Shown: piece after piece, positions 19,325 through 28,943 of the stretch
Layout: each line of letters opens with the position of its first letter
Position numbering within the stretch: the first letter of the stretch is position 1
From: Photobacterium sanguinicancri
GTDB taxonomy: Bacteria; Pseudomonadota; Gammaproteobacteria; Enterobacterales; Vibrionaceae
Direction: 5' to 3'
DNA length: 64,000 nt
Assembly: GCF_024346675.1 (NCBI RefSeq)
Contig: NZ_AP024850.1
Span: 3,224,001 to 3,288,000 of the forward strand
Program-made: the position numbers and the translations under genes
The notes under the pieces: generated by a model
Database searches by the model: none
Seen by the model: only the letters and a program-made list of their open reading frames with translations
Told to the model about the DNA's origin: nothing

Positions 19325-19502
19325 CAATATTTTTGTAACACTTTTGCATTACTACAGTTTTTAACGATAGTAAGTTTCGTTTATTTGAACTGCCTCTCGT
19401 TTTGTAGTCATTTTTCAACATATTTGATCACTGACTTTCATGTATAACACTGTGGTTTTTTAAATTTCCCTTGGGTTTAAGTTTTTCCGGAGAGTATCCT
19501 CA

Positions 19503-20915
19503 ATGAAAAAGACCAAAATCGTATGTACGATTGGACCAAAAACAGAATCAGTTGAAATGCTTACTAAACTAGCTAACGCTGGTATGAACGTAATGCGTCT
19601 TAACTTCTCACACGGTAATTTCGATGAGCACGGTCAGCGCATCCAAAACCTACGTGACGTTATGGCTGAGTCTGGTAAGCCTCTAGCTATTCTGTTAGAT
19701 ACTAAAGGTCCTGAGATTCGTACTATCAAACTAGAGAACGGTGAAGACTTCCCTCTAGTTGCTGGTCAAGAATTCACATTCACAACTGATATTACAGTTG
19801 TGGGCAACCAAGATCGCGTTGCTGTGACTTACCCTGGTTTTGCGAAAGACCTTCAAAAAGGCAACACTATCTTGGTTGACGATGGTCTAATCGAGATGGA
19901 AGTACTTGCAACAACTGAAACTGAAGTTAAGTGTAAAGTACTTAACAACGGTGATTTAGGTGAGAACAAAGGTGTTAACCTACCTGGCGTTTCTGTAAAC
20001 CTTCCAGCACTATCTGAAAAAGATAAAGCTGACCTTAAGTTTGGTTGTGAGCAAAACGTTGATTTCGTTGCTGCATCTTTCATTCGTAAAGCATCTGATG
20101 TAATCGAAATTCGTGAGCTTCTAACAGCTAACGGCGGCGAAAACATCCAAATTATCTCGAAAATTGAGAACCAAGAAGGTGTTGATAACTTTGACGCTAT
20201 TCTTGAAGCTTCTGACGGCATCATGGTTGCTCGTGGCGATCTAGGTGTTGAAATCCCAGTTGAAGAAGTTATCTTCGCGCAGAAGATGATGATCGAGAAG
20301 TGTAACCGTGCACGTAAAGTGGTTATCACTGCAACTCAAATGCTTGATTCAATGATCAAGAACCCACGTCCAACACGCGCAGAAGCGGGTGATGTTGCTA
20401 ACGCAATCATGGATGGTACTGATGCAGTAATGCTTTCTGGTGAGTCAGCTAAGGGTAAATACCCTATCGAAGCTGTAACTATCATGGCTCAAATCTGTGC
20501 ACGTACAGATTCAGCACTTAAAGCAGAGCTAGGTTCTCGCCTAGATAGCTCTCGTCTACGTATCACTGAAGCGGTATGTAAAGGCGCAGTTGATACTTCT
20601 GAGAAGCTAAGTGCTCCACTTATCGTTGTTGCAACTGAAGCGGGTAAATCTGCACGTTCAGTACGTAAGTACTTCCCAACTGCAAACATCCTAGCAGTAA
20701 CAACAAACACTAAGACAGCTGCACAACTTGCACTGACTAAAGGTGTTACACCTGTTGTTGTTGATTCAATCGACAGCACTGATGCATTCTACGGTCGCGG
20801 TAAAGAGCTTGCGCTTGAAACTGGTCTAGGTGCTAAAGGTGATATCGTTGTTATGGTTTCTGGTGCTCTAGTACCATCAGGCACTACAAACACAGCATCT
20901 GTACACGTACTATAA
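19503..20915 (+). CDS. pykF: Pyruvate kinase, PykF type
   Basis: Pyruvate kinase makes pyruvate and ATP from phosphoenolpyruvate and ADP. The 470-residue protein equals E. coli PykF in length and starts [24 protein letters not shown] and the active-site block [20 protein letters not shown] are present. The ATQMLDSM helix follows, and the C-terminal allosteric domain ends [12 protein letters not shown], as in the fructose-1,6-bisphosphate-activated type I enzymes. Codons are strongly biased to GGT, GTT and CGT, as in a highly expressed gene. The ribosome site GGAGAG precedes the ATG. Control probably includes the structured leader. Confidence 0.96.
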   Translation: MKKTKIVCTIGPKTESVEMLTKLANAGMNVMRLNFSHGNFDEHGQRIQNLRDVMAESGKPLAILLDTKGPEIRTIKLENGEDFPLVAGQEFTFTTDITVVGNQDRVAVTYPGFAKDLQKGNTILVDDGLIEMEVLATTETEVKCKVLNNGDLGENKGVNLPGVSVNLPALSEKDKADLKFGCEQNVDFVAASFIRKASDVIEIRELLTANGGENIQIISKIENQEGVDNFDAILEASDGIMVARGDLGVEIPVEEVIFAQKMMIEKCNRARKVVITATQMLDSMIKNPRPTRAEAGDVANAIMDGTDAVMLSGESAKGKYPIEAVTIMAQICARTDSALKAELGSRLDSSRLRITEAVCKGAVDTSEKLSAPLIVVATEAGKSARSVRKYFPTANILAVTTNTKTAAQLALTKGVTPVVVDSIDSTDAFYGRGKELALETGLGAKGDIVVMVSGALVPSGTTNTASVHVL

Positions 20916-20945
20916 GCCTAGCTTTTTGTACAATCAGATTTAAAT

Positions 20946-20971
20946 GGGAGCCTTATGGCTCCCGTTTTTTT
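20946..20971 (+). terminator. Rho-independent terminator after pykF
   Basis: GGGAGCC (20946-20952) pairs with GGCTCCC (20957-20963) around a TTAT loop, followed by a T7 run. Confidence 0.93.
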
Positions 20972-21203
20972 ATCTGTTATTTTTGACGTTATCATCGCTG
21001 AACCCTCGCTCGTCCTCACATTTCAAATGTTTGCTTATCGCTCTAATTTCATATAAAACATATACTTTCAACTTCGCGTTTGATACCCAACAGGCATATA
21101 CCGCCCTGTGATAGCCTAATTTGCCGTACAATGCATAATAATATCCCTTTGCTTGCCACTGGCATGACTATAGAGGGAATATAAAACTCATAAGAGGAAT
21201 TTT

Positions 21204-21857
21204 GTGTCTAGCCCAACTTTGACCAATCAAGTCACAGAGGTGATTCGACAAGACATCTTGCTCGGCGAACTAGCGCCCGGCCAAAAGCTTGTTGTTGCCG
21301 ATTTAAAGCAACGTTATAACGTTGGTGCATCTCCGATCCGAGAAGCTTTAGTCCAACTATCTTGGAAAAAGTTTGTCCGATTCGCTCCTCAAAAGGGATG
21401 CTGGGTTTCCCCTATTTCTTTAGCTGAACTCGAAGATTTATTTGAGACTAATTTGGTACTTTCTCGGGTGCTGATCGAGCGAGCAATCCAAAATGGTGAT
21501 GAGGCATGGGAAATCAATATTTTGACAAGTTACCATAAACTCAGCCGGATCAACCCAGCTGAATCTGAAGTGGATTTTGTCGAGTGGGAACAACGCCACA
21601 GCCAATTTCATTTAGCACTGTTAGCGGGAAGTAACTCCCCTATCATGCTCGATTTATACCGTGAGGTGTATGACCAAATAGAGCGCTATCGTCATATTTG
21701 GGTATGCCGTTCTCGTGATTATCAAGAACGCTATCACGATAATGGTGAACATGAAGCTATGATGAAAGCGGTGCTGAATAAGGACACCGAGCAAGCATTA
21801 ACCTTGCTCAATAGTCATTTCCAACGTGCCGTTGAAATGATTAAAGCCTATCTGTAG
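21204..21857 (+). CDS. GntR family transcriptional regulator, FCD (FadR) subfamily
   Basis: The start is GTG 21204 with AAGAGGAA at 21192-21199. The 217-residue protein has an N-terminal winged helix at about residues 8-70 (LAPGQKLVVADLKQRYNVGASPIREAL), the standard GntR recognition segment. An all-helical FCD ligand-binding domain follows, with metal-ligand-like Asp/His positions (EWEQRHSQFHLAL and DNGEHEAMMKAV). Such proteins usually sense small carboxylates or sugar acids and repress nearby catabolic genes. Here no catabolic operon adjoins, so the target is unknown. It stands between pykF and the ilv region and runs toward a small convergent membrane-protein gene. Confidence 0.87.
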   Translation: MSSPTLTNQVTEVIRQDILLGELAPGQKLVVADLKQRYNVGASPIREALVQLSWKKFVRFAPQKGCWVSPISLAELEDLFETNLVLSRVLIERAIQNGDEAWEINILTSYHKLSRINPAESEVDFVEWEQRHSQFHLALLAGSNSPIMLDLYREVYDQIERYRHIWVCRSRDYQERYHDNGEHEAMMKAVLNKDTEQALTLLNSHFQRAVEMIKAYL

Positions 21858-21894
21858 GTCTGATGTTATAGCTCGATCGGGCGATCGAGCTTCA

Positions 21895-22026
21895 TCACCA
21901 ACCAAAAATATCTCTGTGATGGGTATTTAGTAGCAGCACCACCAGCAAAAAATATATCGCACTGACATTAAACCCCAGCAATAAAGCGGTTAACGCCGTT
22001 AAGCGTACTAAGAATTTATTGATCAT
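21895..22026 (-). CDS. Small membrane protein, 43 residues
   Basis: A short gene on the minus strand with ATG at 22026 and TGA at 21895-21897. GGAG lies eight bases before the ATG. The product starts MINKFLVRLTALTALLLGF, has a hydrophobic core over about residues 6-33 (one or two tightly packed membrane segments) and ends HHRDIFGW. The basic residues Lys4 and Arg8 before the core suggest an N-in topology. It converges on the GntR gene and lies downstream of ilvH, behind the ilvIH terminator, so it probably has its own promoter within 22027-22280. I do not recognise the family. Confidence 0.6.
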   Translation of the reverse strand: MINKFLVRLTALTALLLGFNVSAIYFLLVVLLLNTHHRDIFGW

Positions 22027-22283
22027 TGTTACTACTCCACCAGCGAGTATCCTTTCACTTTGATCGTACCGCATCCTAATAATTAACCTATCCGCGCTGC
22101 TCTATACCGAACCTACGACTTTAGTCGATATAAGCACTTTATCGCCCGTATAAAAAGAGGCGCTAGTTTACGCCCTTTCTTGTGTTGTGCAAATTTTAAC
22201 CTTCTACAACTTTAGTCTAATACTACCGTCATAAATTTGCTAAACAGAAATAGCACCCTCTCAATCGTTCAAAACCAACCAAC
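22027..22283. other. Gap between the small membrane protein gene and the ilvIH terminator
   Basis: No gene is supported here. It presumably holds the promoter of the 43-residue protein on the minus strand, but I see no strong consensus pair. Confidence 0.45.
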
Positions 22284-22314
22284 AAAAAAAGCCACCATCG
22301 TTGGATGGTGGCTT
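22284..22314 (-). terminator. Terminator of ilvIH
   Basis: GCCACCATC (22291-22299) and GATGGTGGC (22304-22312) form a 9-bp stem, followed on the minus strand by T7. Confidence 0.92.
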
Positions 22315-22332
22315 CGTGAACGTCTTTTATAA

Positions 22333-22830
22333 TTAAGCTTTTAGCGCACGCTCCCCTCGAGCTACGCCAACCACACCACTGCGGGCAACCTCAATAATCT
22401 CTGTCGCTTCACCAACGGCAGAAATAAACGCATCAAGCTTGTCACTCGTTCCTGCAAGTTGAATGGTGTAAATCTGAGTCGTCACATCAACAATCTGCCC
22501 ACGGAAAATATCCGCGGTGCGTTTCACTTCAGCGCGAGCAAAACCACTGGCCTTTACCTTCACCAGCATCAGTTCACGTTCGACATGTTCGCCTTCCGTC
22601 ACATTGCTGACTTTCAGAATATCGATCAGTTTATGAAGCTGTTTCTCTATTTGTTCCAGCGCGGCATCATCTTCCACATTGGTGGTGATATTCAGTCGGG
22701 ATAATGTTTTATCATCCGTCGGGGCTACGGTAAGCGATTCAATGTTATAACCACGCTGAGAGAACAAGCCAACAACACGTGATAATGCCCCAGATTCATT
22801 TTCTAATAATACTGATACTATCCTGCGCAT
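22333..22830 (-). CDS. ilvH: Acetolactate synthase III small (regulatory) subunit
   Basis: IlvH binds the catalytic subunit IlvI, raises its activity and confers valine feedback inhibition. The 165-residue protein begins [35 protein letters not shown], the N-terminal ACT domain with the valine-site Gly and Asn region, and has a C-terminal regulatory domain. The length is typical (163 in E. coli). Its ATG overlaps the ilvI stop by one base (TAATG), so synthesis is coupled. Confidence 0.95.
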   Translation of the reverse strand: MRRIVSVLLENESGALSRVVGLFSQRGYNIESLTVAPTDDKTLSRLNITTNVEDDAALEQIEKQLHKLIDILKVSNVTEGEHVERELMLVKVKASGFARAEVKRTADIFRGQIVDVTTQIYTIQLAGTSDKLDAFISAVGEATEIIEVARSGVVGVARGERALKA

Positions 22831-24548
22831 TATGTTCTCTCCGTTTTACTTAACCACATTTCACTCATTGAGCCACCACGGATCAGCATCGGGTAAACGT
22901 GCTCAGTTTCATCCACACTGATATCAATGAAAACCAATTTATCTTTTAACGCCAGTGCTTTTTCTAGCTCACCTTCCAATTCTTTCGGATCCGAGATCCT
23001 GACACCTACATGGCCATAGGCTTCAGCTATAGCAGCAAAATCAGGCACTGAGTCCATATAAGAATGTGAATGGCGACCTTGGTAGATCATATCTTGCCAC
23101 TGTTTTACCATCCCCAAGAAGCGATTATTCAAATTGATAATTTTCACTGGGATATCGTATTGCAGCGCTGTCGATAGTTCTTGGATATTCATTTGAATAC
23201 TGCCATCACCAGTGACACAAACCACTTCTGCATCAGGCAAGGCAAACTTAACGCCCATTGCTGCAGGTAGACCAAACCCCATGGTGCCTAAACCACCAGA
23301 ATTAATCCAACGACGCGGTTTATCAAACGGATAATACAAGGCTGCAAACATCTGATGCTGGCCTACATCTGATGTGACATAAGCATCACCATTGGTCAGG
23401 CGATAAAGAACATCAATCACTTGTTGTGGTTTGATGCGATCACCCGAAGCATCGTAGTTTAAGCACTTACGGCTACGCCATGTTTCGATATCCGCCCACC
23501 AGCTTGCTGCCGCATCCTGATCATTCGTTGCCTCTTGATCGGACAATAGTTTAAGCATGCAATTAAGGATCGTATCAGCCGAGCCTACAATTGGAATATC
23601 AACTGCAATTGTTTTCGATATTGAAGATGGATCGATATCGATATGCATGATCGTTGCATTAGGACAGTACTTTTCAACATTATTGGTCGTACGGTCATCG
23701 AAACGCACCCCAACCCCAAAAATAAGGTCAGCATTATGCATGGCCATATTGGCTTCATAAGTACCATGCATGCCTAGCATTCCTAAGCAGTTTTTATGAG
23801 TCCCCGGGAAGGCGCCTAGGCCCATAAGGGTATTAACAACAGGAATGTTTAGCGATTCAGCAAGGCTCAGTAGTTGCTCACTACAGGCTGACATGATTGC
23901 ACCACCACCCACATATAGCACTGGCTTTTTCGCCGCTAATAAGGCTTTAAGACCGCGCTTAATCTGCCCTTTATGACCTTGAGTGGTTGGGTTATATGAG
24001 CGTAATGAGATATCTTCTGGGTACTGATATGGGTAGGCCTCCGCTGGATTCAGCATGTCTTTAGGGATATCAATAACCACAGGCCCAGGACGGCCGCTCG
24101 CGGCAATATAAAAGGCTTTTTTGATGATCGCAGGAATATCTTCAGGCTTCTTAACTAAAAAGCTGTGTTTCACGACAGGACGAGAAATACCCACCATGTC
24201 ACACTCTTGGAAGGCATCATTACCAATAAGATTACTCATCACCTGACCGGAAAAGACCACCATTGGGATAGAGTCCATATACGCCGTTGCAATACCGGTA
24301 ATCGCATTAGTAGCACCAGGGCCTGAAGTCACAAGGACAACCCCCACATCTCCAGTTGCACGGGCATAACCATCAGCCATATGAACCGCGGCTTGCTCAT
24401 GACGTACGAGGACGTGCTCTATATCGCTTTTTTCATGCAGTGCATCGTAGATATCGAGCACCGAACCACCAGGGTATCCAAAGATGTGTTTTACGCCTTG
24501 ATCGATCATTGAACGAACAATCATATCGGCGCCGGACAACATTTCCAT
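22830..24548 (-). CDS. ilvI: Acetolactate synthase III large (catalytic) subunit
   Basis: IlvI condenses two pyruvates to acetolactate, or pyruvate with 2-ketobutyrate, in valine, isoleucine and leucine synthesis. It uses thiamine diphosphate, Mg and FAD. The 572-residue protein shows the catalytic Glu51 in [18 protein letters not shown] and the TPP/Mg motif [15 protein letters not shown]. The start at [13 protein letters not shown] is supported by GGAGG eight bases before the ATG. It precedes ilvH in a two-gene operon. The thiBPQ operon in this same window imports its cofactor precursor. In E. coli ilvIH is activated by Lrp and leucine-sensitive; an Lrp site cannot be called by eye. Confidence 0.96.
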   Translation of the reverse strand: MEMLSGADMIVRSMIDQGVKHIFGYPGGSVLDIYDALHEKSDIEHVLVRHEQAAVHMADGYARATGDVGVVLVTSGPGATNAITGIATAYMDSIPMVVFSGQVMSNLIGNDAFQECDMVGISRPVVKHSFLVKKPEDIPAIIKKAFYIAASGRPGPVVIDIPKDMLNPAEAYPYQYPEDISLRSYNPTTQGHKGQIKRGLKALLAAKKPVLYVGGGAIMSACSEQLLSLAESLNIPVVNTLMGLGAFPGTHKNCLGMLGMHGTYEANMAMHNADLIFGVGVRFDDRTTNNVEKYCPNATIMHIDIDPSSISKTIAVDIPIVGSADTILNCMLKLLSDQEATNDQDAAASWWADIETWRSRKCLNYDASGDRIKPQQVIDVLYRLTNGDAYVTSDVGQHQMFAALYYPFDKPRRWINSGGLGTMGFGLPAAMGVKFALPDAEVVCVTGDGSIQMNIQELSTALQYDIPVKIINLNNRFLGMVKQWQDMIYQGRHSHSYMDSVPDFAAIAEAYGHVGVRISDPKELEGELEKALALKDKLVFIDISVDETEHVYPMLIRGGSMSEMWLSKTERT

Positions 24549-25111
24549 ATTTCTTGCCTCCAGGTCAGTGTGACCAGCCTATATAGCTAATTCTTCCAAC
24601 TAAGCCGCGATTCTCACCACAGACACTGGTATGAACATCATGTCTTCATACGCCTGCTTGATTTGCGATATATCGGCTCGCTGTGCATTACCCTGTGATT
24701 GATGACGTAATCCATTAACGACAAGACAAATACAGGGTGCCAAATAAATAATTAGCTATATGGGCTGATACAACATAGTTAGGGCTTACTTTTAGCCTAA
24801 AGTGAATTTTTCGCGCTATGTTTCCGCTTAATCTGATAACAGATAACGGACAACCGTAATAACTGTAACGTTTTATTAGCATTTAAGTCTATGCGCAAAA
24901 GTCACTATGCGTTATTGCTCTACCATTAATAAAAATTCATCGAAATCATCTGGGTGTGGCTGTGTTGAATGGTGTTTATCGCTAATAAATACGCCATACG
25001 CAGAGTATGCTAATTATAAAATAGCGGCGTTACGGGAAAGCGATGGCAGATCGTATTGCTGTAGCAAGATAAACAGCGGGGAGTGATAAGCAGAAAAATG
25101 GGGGGGCAAGT
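24549..25111. other. Long leader/intergenic region before ilvI
   Basis: About 560 bases upstream of ilvI, AT-rich with several small inverted repeats such as CATAC/GTATG near 24993-25010 and TTAGG/CCTAA near 24779-24800. The length and composition fit a multi-site Lrp regulatory region as in E. coli ilvIH, but this is inference. A 13-codon open frame rich in Val and Ile at 24600-24641 (minus) has only a weak ribosome site. Confidence 0.45.
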
Positions 25112-25142
25112 AGAAAAAGAAAAGGAGCACAAGGCTCCTTTT
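25112..25142 (-). terminator. Terminator of the acyl-CoA ligase gene
   Basis: AAAAGGAGC and GCTCCTTTT form a 9-bp stem with a 5-base loop. On the minus strand the sequence CTTTTTC follows. Confidence 0.85.
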
Positions 25143-25199
25143 CAACAGGGGATTTTCAGTTGCGTCTCCACTGGCATTAGCAGTATTGCAACCTACTGA

Positions 25200-27011
25200 C
25201 TATTTAGCTTTTTTGTGACTCTCTTCGTACATGCGTTCAATTTCTTGATGGTAACGATCATGAATCACTTTACGACGCAGTTTCTGCGTTGGCGTCAGCT
25301 CACCTTTATCCATCGAGAAGGCTTTTGGCAACAAAGTAAACTTCTTCACTTGCTCAAAACGCGCCAAGTCTTTTTGTAGCTCAGCGATACGTTGATCAAG
25401 GAGTTCTTTAATTTCCGTTTTCTTAAGTAGGTCGATGCGGTCTTTATACTTAATATTCAGTTCGCGGGCATGCTCTTCCAGCGATTCAAAACACGGAACA
25501 ATCAATGCAGACACGAATTTACGCGTATCAGCAATAACAGCAATTTGCTCGATAAAGTGGTCTTTACCAATTTTACCTTCAATCACTTGTGGTGCAATGT
25601 ACTTACCACCCGATGTTTTCATCAGCTCTTTGATACGATCAGTAATATATAAATTACCCTCAGCGTCAAACTCACCAGCATCACCTGTTTTCAAGAAACC
25701 ATCTTCAGTGAAGTTGTTTGCAGTCTCTTCCGGCATTTTGTAATAGCCGCGCATTACCATTGGACCACGGACTAAAATTTCGTTGTCTTTGCCAATTTTC
25801 ACTTCAGCGCCAGGCATAATCACGCCGATAGAATCAGGATTAAAGTTATGATCACTCCAGCATGAAACAGTCGCTGTAGTTTCTGTCATGCCGTAGCCCA
25901 GCTTCACGTTAACACCGATAGCATGGAAGAAACGGCCAATGGTTGGATCCAGCTTCGCGCCACCACATGGCATGAATTTTATCTGACCACCAAGCACGTC
26001 ACGGAGCTTAGACAGCACCATTTTATCTGCCAGCTTATGCGCACGCTTCAACATCGCTGAAGGTTTGCGACTCTCTTGATGGCATGCAGCCATACGCGCG
26101 CCCATGTTCACAGCCCAAGTAAAAATCAATTTACGGTGGAAAGGAGCTTTAGCGACTTTTTCATATACAGACGAGTAAATTTTTTCATAAACACGCGGTA
26201 CTGCCGCCATTACATTTGGCTTAACATCCGCTAGAGCTTCACGCACTTTATTGGTATCGCTTAAATAACAGTTCACCCCACCACGGTGCAATACAAAGAA
26301 AGTCCAAGCACGTTCAAAAACATGTGATAGCGGAAGAAAACAAAGCGAACTATCGCCTTCATCTAACGCTAAGTTCGTATCATGGCTCTCTAATTGCGAG
26401 GCAATATTGGTGTAATCCAGCATGACGCCTTTCGGTGTACCAGTCGTACCCGAGGTGTAAATGAGTGTCAGCAAATCGTCCATTGCGATGTTATCAAGAC
26501 GCTCAGTTAATGCATTTTCTGCTTCAATTGAGTGTTCAGTAACAAACTCACTTAAACGGCTAACTAATGGGTGATCCGCTAATATAACGTCATCACACAT
26601 CACAACAATGTGCTCTAGCTCAGGGCATTGTTCTGCAATTTGCACAGCAGCATCATGCTGAGCTTGCTCACCAACAAACAAGATACGCATATCTGCATTG
26701 TTAATGATGTACGCAGCCTGATCGGGCGTACTGGTTGGGTAAATCGGCACGGTTACCGCGCGACAGTACAAGGTTGCCATATCTGCAACTGTCCAGTTCG
26801 GCATATTATTGGAGAAAATACCGACCTTGTCTTGTACGTTTAGGCCTTTGGCCAACATTGAAATAGCAAGTTCTTGGATCTGAGCACCAAACTCAGACCA
26901 CGTGATATCTTGCCATTCATCGGCAACCTGATGACGTAAAGCAGCACGGTCACCCAGACGAGCAATCTGCGTGCGGATACGATTTACTAAATGAAAGTCA
27001 CGTTTACCCAT
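25200..27011 (-). CDS. Long-chain fatty acid-CoA ligase (AMP-forming)
   Basis: This 603-residue ANL-superfamily enzyme activates a fatty acid with ATP and CoA through an acyl-adenylate. The P-loop YTSGTTGTPKG lies at 185-195. Further motifs are GYGMTET (A5), the A7/A8 region FLKTGDAGEF and ITDRIKELMKTSGGKYI (a hinge as in long-chain ligases), and a C-terminal Lys-rich region. It is longer than E. coli FadD (561) and resembles the eukaryote-like long-chain ligase group instead. The substrate length is inferred. The tail EESHKKAK is basic and no membrane helix is obvious. Two inverted repeats just before the ATG may be operator sites. Confidence 0.88.
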   Translation of the reverse strand: MGKRDFHLVNRIRTQIARLGDRAALRHQVADEWQDITWSEFGAQIQELAISMLAKGLNVQDKVGIFSNNMPNWTVADMATLYCRAVTVPIYPTSTPDQAAYIINNADMRILFVGEQAQHDAAVQIAEQCPELEHIVVMCDDVILADHPLVSRLSEFVTEHSIEAENALTERLDNIAMDDLLTLIYTSGTTGTPKGVMLDYTNIASQLESHDTNLALDEGDSSLCFLPLSHVFERAWTFFVLHRGGVNCYLSDTNKVREALADVKPNVMAAVPRVYEKIYSSVYEKVAKAPFHRKLIFTWAVNMGARMAACHQESRKPSAMLKRAHKLADKMVLSKLRDVLGGQIKFMPCGGAKLDPTIGRFFHAIGVNVKLGYGMTETTATVSCWSDHNFNPDSIGVIMPGAEVKIGKDNEILVRGPMVMRGYYKMPEETANNFTEDGFLKTGDAGEFDAEGNLYITDRIKELMKTSGGKYIAPQVIEGKIGKDHFIEQIAVIADTRKFVSALIVPCFESLEEHARELNIKYKDRIDLLKKTEIKELLDQRIAELQKDLARFEQVKKFTLLPKAFSMDKGELTPTQKLRRKVIHDRYHQEIERMYEESHKKAK

Positions 27012-27028
27012 AACAACCCTGATCTTTT

Positions 27029-27046
27029 AGCTTACACATGTAAGCT
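27029..27046 (-). promoter_or_regulatory. 18-bp palindrome before the acyl-CoA ligase gene
   Basis: AGCTTACA and TGTAAGCT are perfect inverted repeats with a CA spacer, 17 bases upstream of the ATG. The symmetry is that of an operator for a dimeric repressor. A second dyad, TTTACC and GGTAAA, lies at 27063-27080. The regulator is unknown. Confidence 0.55.
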
Positions 27047-27249
27047 TAACTGAGGTGCGAAGTTTACCTTTGATGGTAAAAAAGGCAACCACTCGCCTTC
27101 AAAATTTACTGATTTTGTTGCATCTATCTCACTCTAACCCCTGACCACTACAGGGCTGATACGACTTTTTAATACATTTCATACAAATGTAAGAAAGTAA
27201 GACAGCCCAGCAAGCTAGTTACTAAGAGAAAGCCCGTTTGTTCCATATA

Positions 27250-27276
27250 AAACAAAAGCCAGCAACGCTGGCTTTT
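27250..27276 (-). terminator. Terminator of leuO
   Basis: AAAAGCCAGC and GCTGGCTTTT form a 10-bp stem with a 3-base loop; on minus it continues into TTTTGTTTTAT. Confidence 0.9.
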
Positions 27277-27301
27277 ATTCATCAATAAGCAAAGTGAGCA
27301 C

Positions 27302-28255
27302 TTAGGCATGATTGCCACAGATAGACATCAGTTGATCACGCATCCAGATGTGACCTTTGTCTTTTTGTGAAGACTCGTGCCAGCTCAGGTAACCGCTAAT
27401 GCTTGCCGCTTCAAATGGTAAATCCAGTATCTTTAATTCTAGATTATCAGCAACAGACTCCGCCAACCAACGTGGAGCCACGGCAATAAGGTCAGATTGA
27501 CCAACAACATACATAATGTTGCTCAAGCTCGCGCCTTGGTAAGCTTCTTGGTAAGAGTTATGTTTATTATAAATATGGTCAGCAAACATCTTCACACCAG
27601 GCATCGCTTTTAGCAGCGCATGTTTTTCAGAGGCGAACTGAGATTCAGACACGCTGTCGCTCAAACGCGGGTGGTTTTGCGCTGCAATCACCACAAGCTC
27701 ATCGCTGAATAACTCTGTACTGCAAAAACCCGCTTCGTCGAAACGTACGTAATCAATCACAAAATCGATTTCTTGGTAACGCATCTTTTGCGTTAGCTTC
27801 GCATCAAATTCTGCTTCAAGTTGCATGCGCAGATTCGGCGCTTGCTCAGTAACAGAGCGTAAGATATGCGGGGCAAAACGCATATCTGACGGGCTGCATA
27901 GGGCTAACTTAAAGGTACGCGTTGATGTTTCAGGCGAAAAGATTGATGAAGGTAGTTCGTTTTTTACCAACTGCAGTGCTTGGCGCATAGGGCCAAATAA
28001 TTGTTTGGCACGTTGGGTCGGTTGAATGCCGCGACCATGGCGAATAAACAATTCATCATTAAACATCACTTTTAAACGCGCAACCGCATTACTAACTGCG
28101 GGCTGAGACATGCCTAAGTTATGTGCCGCTCGTGTGATGTTCTGTTCTTGCATTACGGCATCAAACACTGTGAGCAAATTAAGATCTACACTACGTAGGT
28201 TTGACTCCATTTTATAACCATCAACAGAGTGAATAGCTGAACTTCTGCGTGTCAT
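27302..28255 (-). CDS. leuO: LysR-type regulator LeuO
   Basis: LeuO is a global LysR-type regulator that antagonises H-NS silencing in enterobacteria and is part of the ToxR/bile-stress response in Vibrio. The 317-residue protein contains a stretch matching E. coli LeuO very closely over the DNA-binding domain: VDLNLLTVFDAVMQEQNITR and then AHNLGMSQPAVSNAVARLKV, residues about 22-63. The effector domain ends YLSWHESSQKDKGHIWMRDQL, again LeuO-like. The start MTRRSSAIHS has GAGG at proper spacing. As in E. coli it lies between ilvIH and the leu operon, although here an acyl-CoA ligase and an efflux operon intervene. Confidence 0.94.
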   Translation of the reverse strand: MTRRSSAIHSVDGYKMESNLRSVDLNLLTVFDAVMQEQNITRAAHNLGMSQPAVSNAVARLKVMFNDELFIRHGRGIQPTQRAKQLFGPMRQALQLVKNELPSSIFSPETSTRTFKLALCSPSDMRFAPHILRSVTEQAPNLRMQLEAEFDAKLTQKMRYQEIDFVIDYVRFDEAGFCSTELFSDELVVIAAQNHPRLSDSVSESQFASEKHALLKAMPGVKMFADHIYNKHNSYQEAYQGASLSNIMYVVGQSDLIAVAPRWLAESVADNLELKILDLPFEAASISGYLSWHESSQKDKGHIWMRDQLMSICGNHA

Positions 28256-28740
28256 TTTTTAGCCTCAATTTTGAATGAATATGAGCGTTATATTTGAGAT
28301 GGTCATCAATACTAAAAAACAACCACACTTAAAAATCATTACATCCCACCGTTGGGATGCGCTCAGTATTGTCCAAACAGATTGATGAAACCAATAGGCT
28401 AACAACACGGTTAATCGCAATTAACCACACAAAATATAAAATCAGAATATAAATTATTTAAAATCAAATCATTAATGTACATCTAAAAAAAACAAAAATA
28501 TCTTTTATTAAGATAAAGTCTTAATTATAAGCAAGTTAATCGATTGCTTTTTGACATCGACAACCTAATCAAACACCGTTCCCATCGAGAAAACAGCGAA
28601 TCAATAAACCCCAGTTATCAAATTAATCGTCGAAAAGTGAGGCTATTTCATTGAAAAAATAAGTTCGATTTCAATGAAAGGCTCAAAGAATTCAACCTGT
28701 GTTCACCGGTGAAATCACAATTCATCAAACTGATATTTAT
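28256..28740. other. AT-rich leuO control region
   Basis: No gene is supported. The stretch 28430-28560 is strongly A/T-rich with runs of A, the kind of curved DNA bound by H-NS. On the minus strand a 7-bp hairpin at 28342-28359 (CATCCCA/TGGGATG) is followed by ATTTTTAAG about 85 bases before leuO. Confidence 0.5.
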
Positions 28741-28943
28741 TCAAATTCAACATCCATGCATACCAACCGAAACAAGGTAAGGAAAATGTAGCTCAATCAG
28801 AGGCTCTACACCCAACCAACATTGTATGTTCAAGAGGTCCATCATCGTCACTGGCTGCACTAATCTCATCATGTTGAGTATTAAGGCATTAGTTGCAGGT
28901 AGAGGTGGGAAGAATAAGAGAGTCGCGCTAATAAGAAGAGAGC
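28741..28943. other. Gap upstream of a strong hairpin, possible small RNA region
   Basis: This gap lies between the leuO control region and the efflux operon. It has short open frames on both strands but none with a ribosome site. A plus-strand transcript ending at the hairpin 28944-28980 would be a small RNA; no promoter is clear. Confidence 0.35.

Noticed and set aside
28790..28860. tRNA-like stretch (GTAGCTCAATCAGAGGCTCTAC and GTTCAAG)
   Set aside because: It has a D-arm-like and T-loop-like segment but no acceptor stem, no proper anticodon arm and no paired T stem, so it is not a tRNA and is probably chance.
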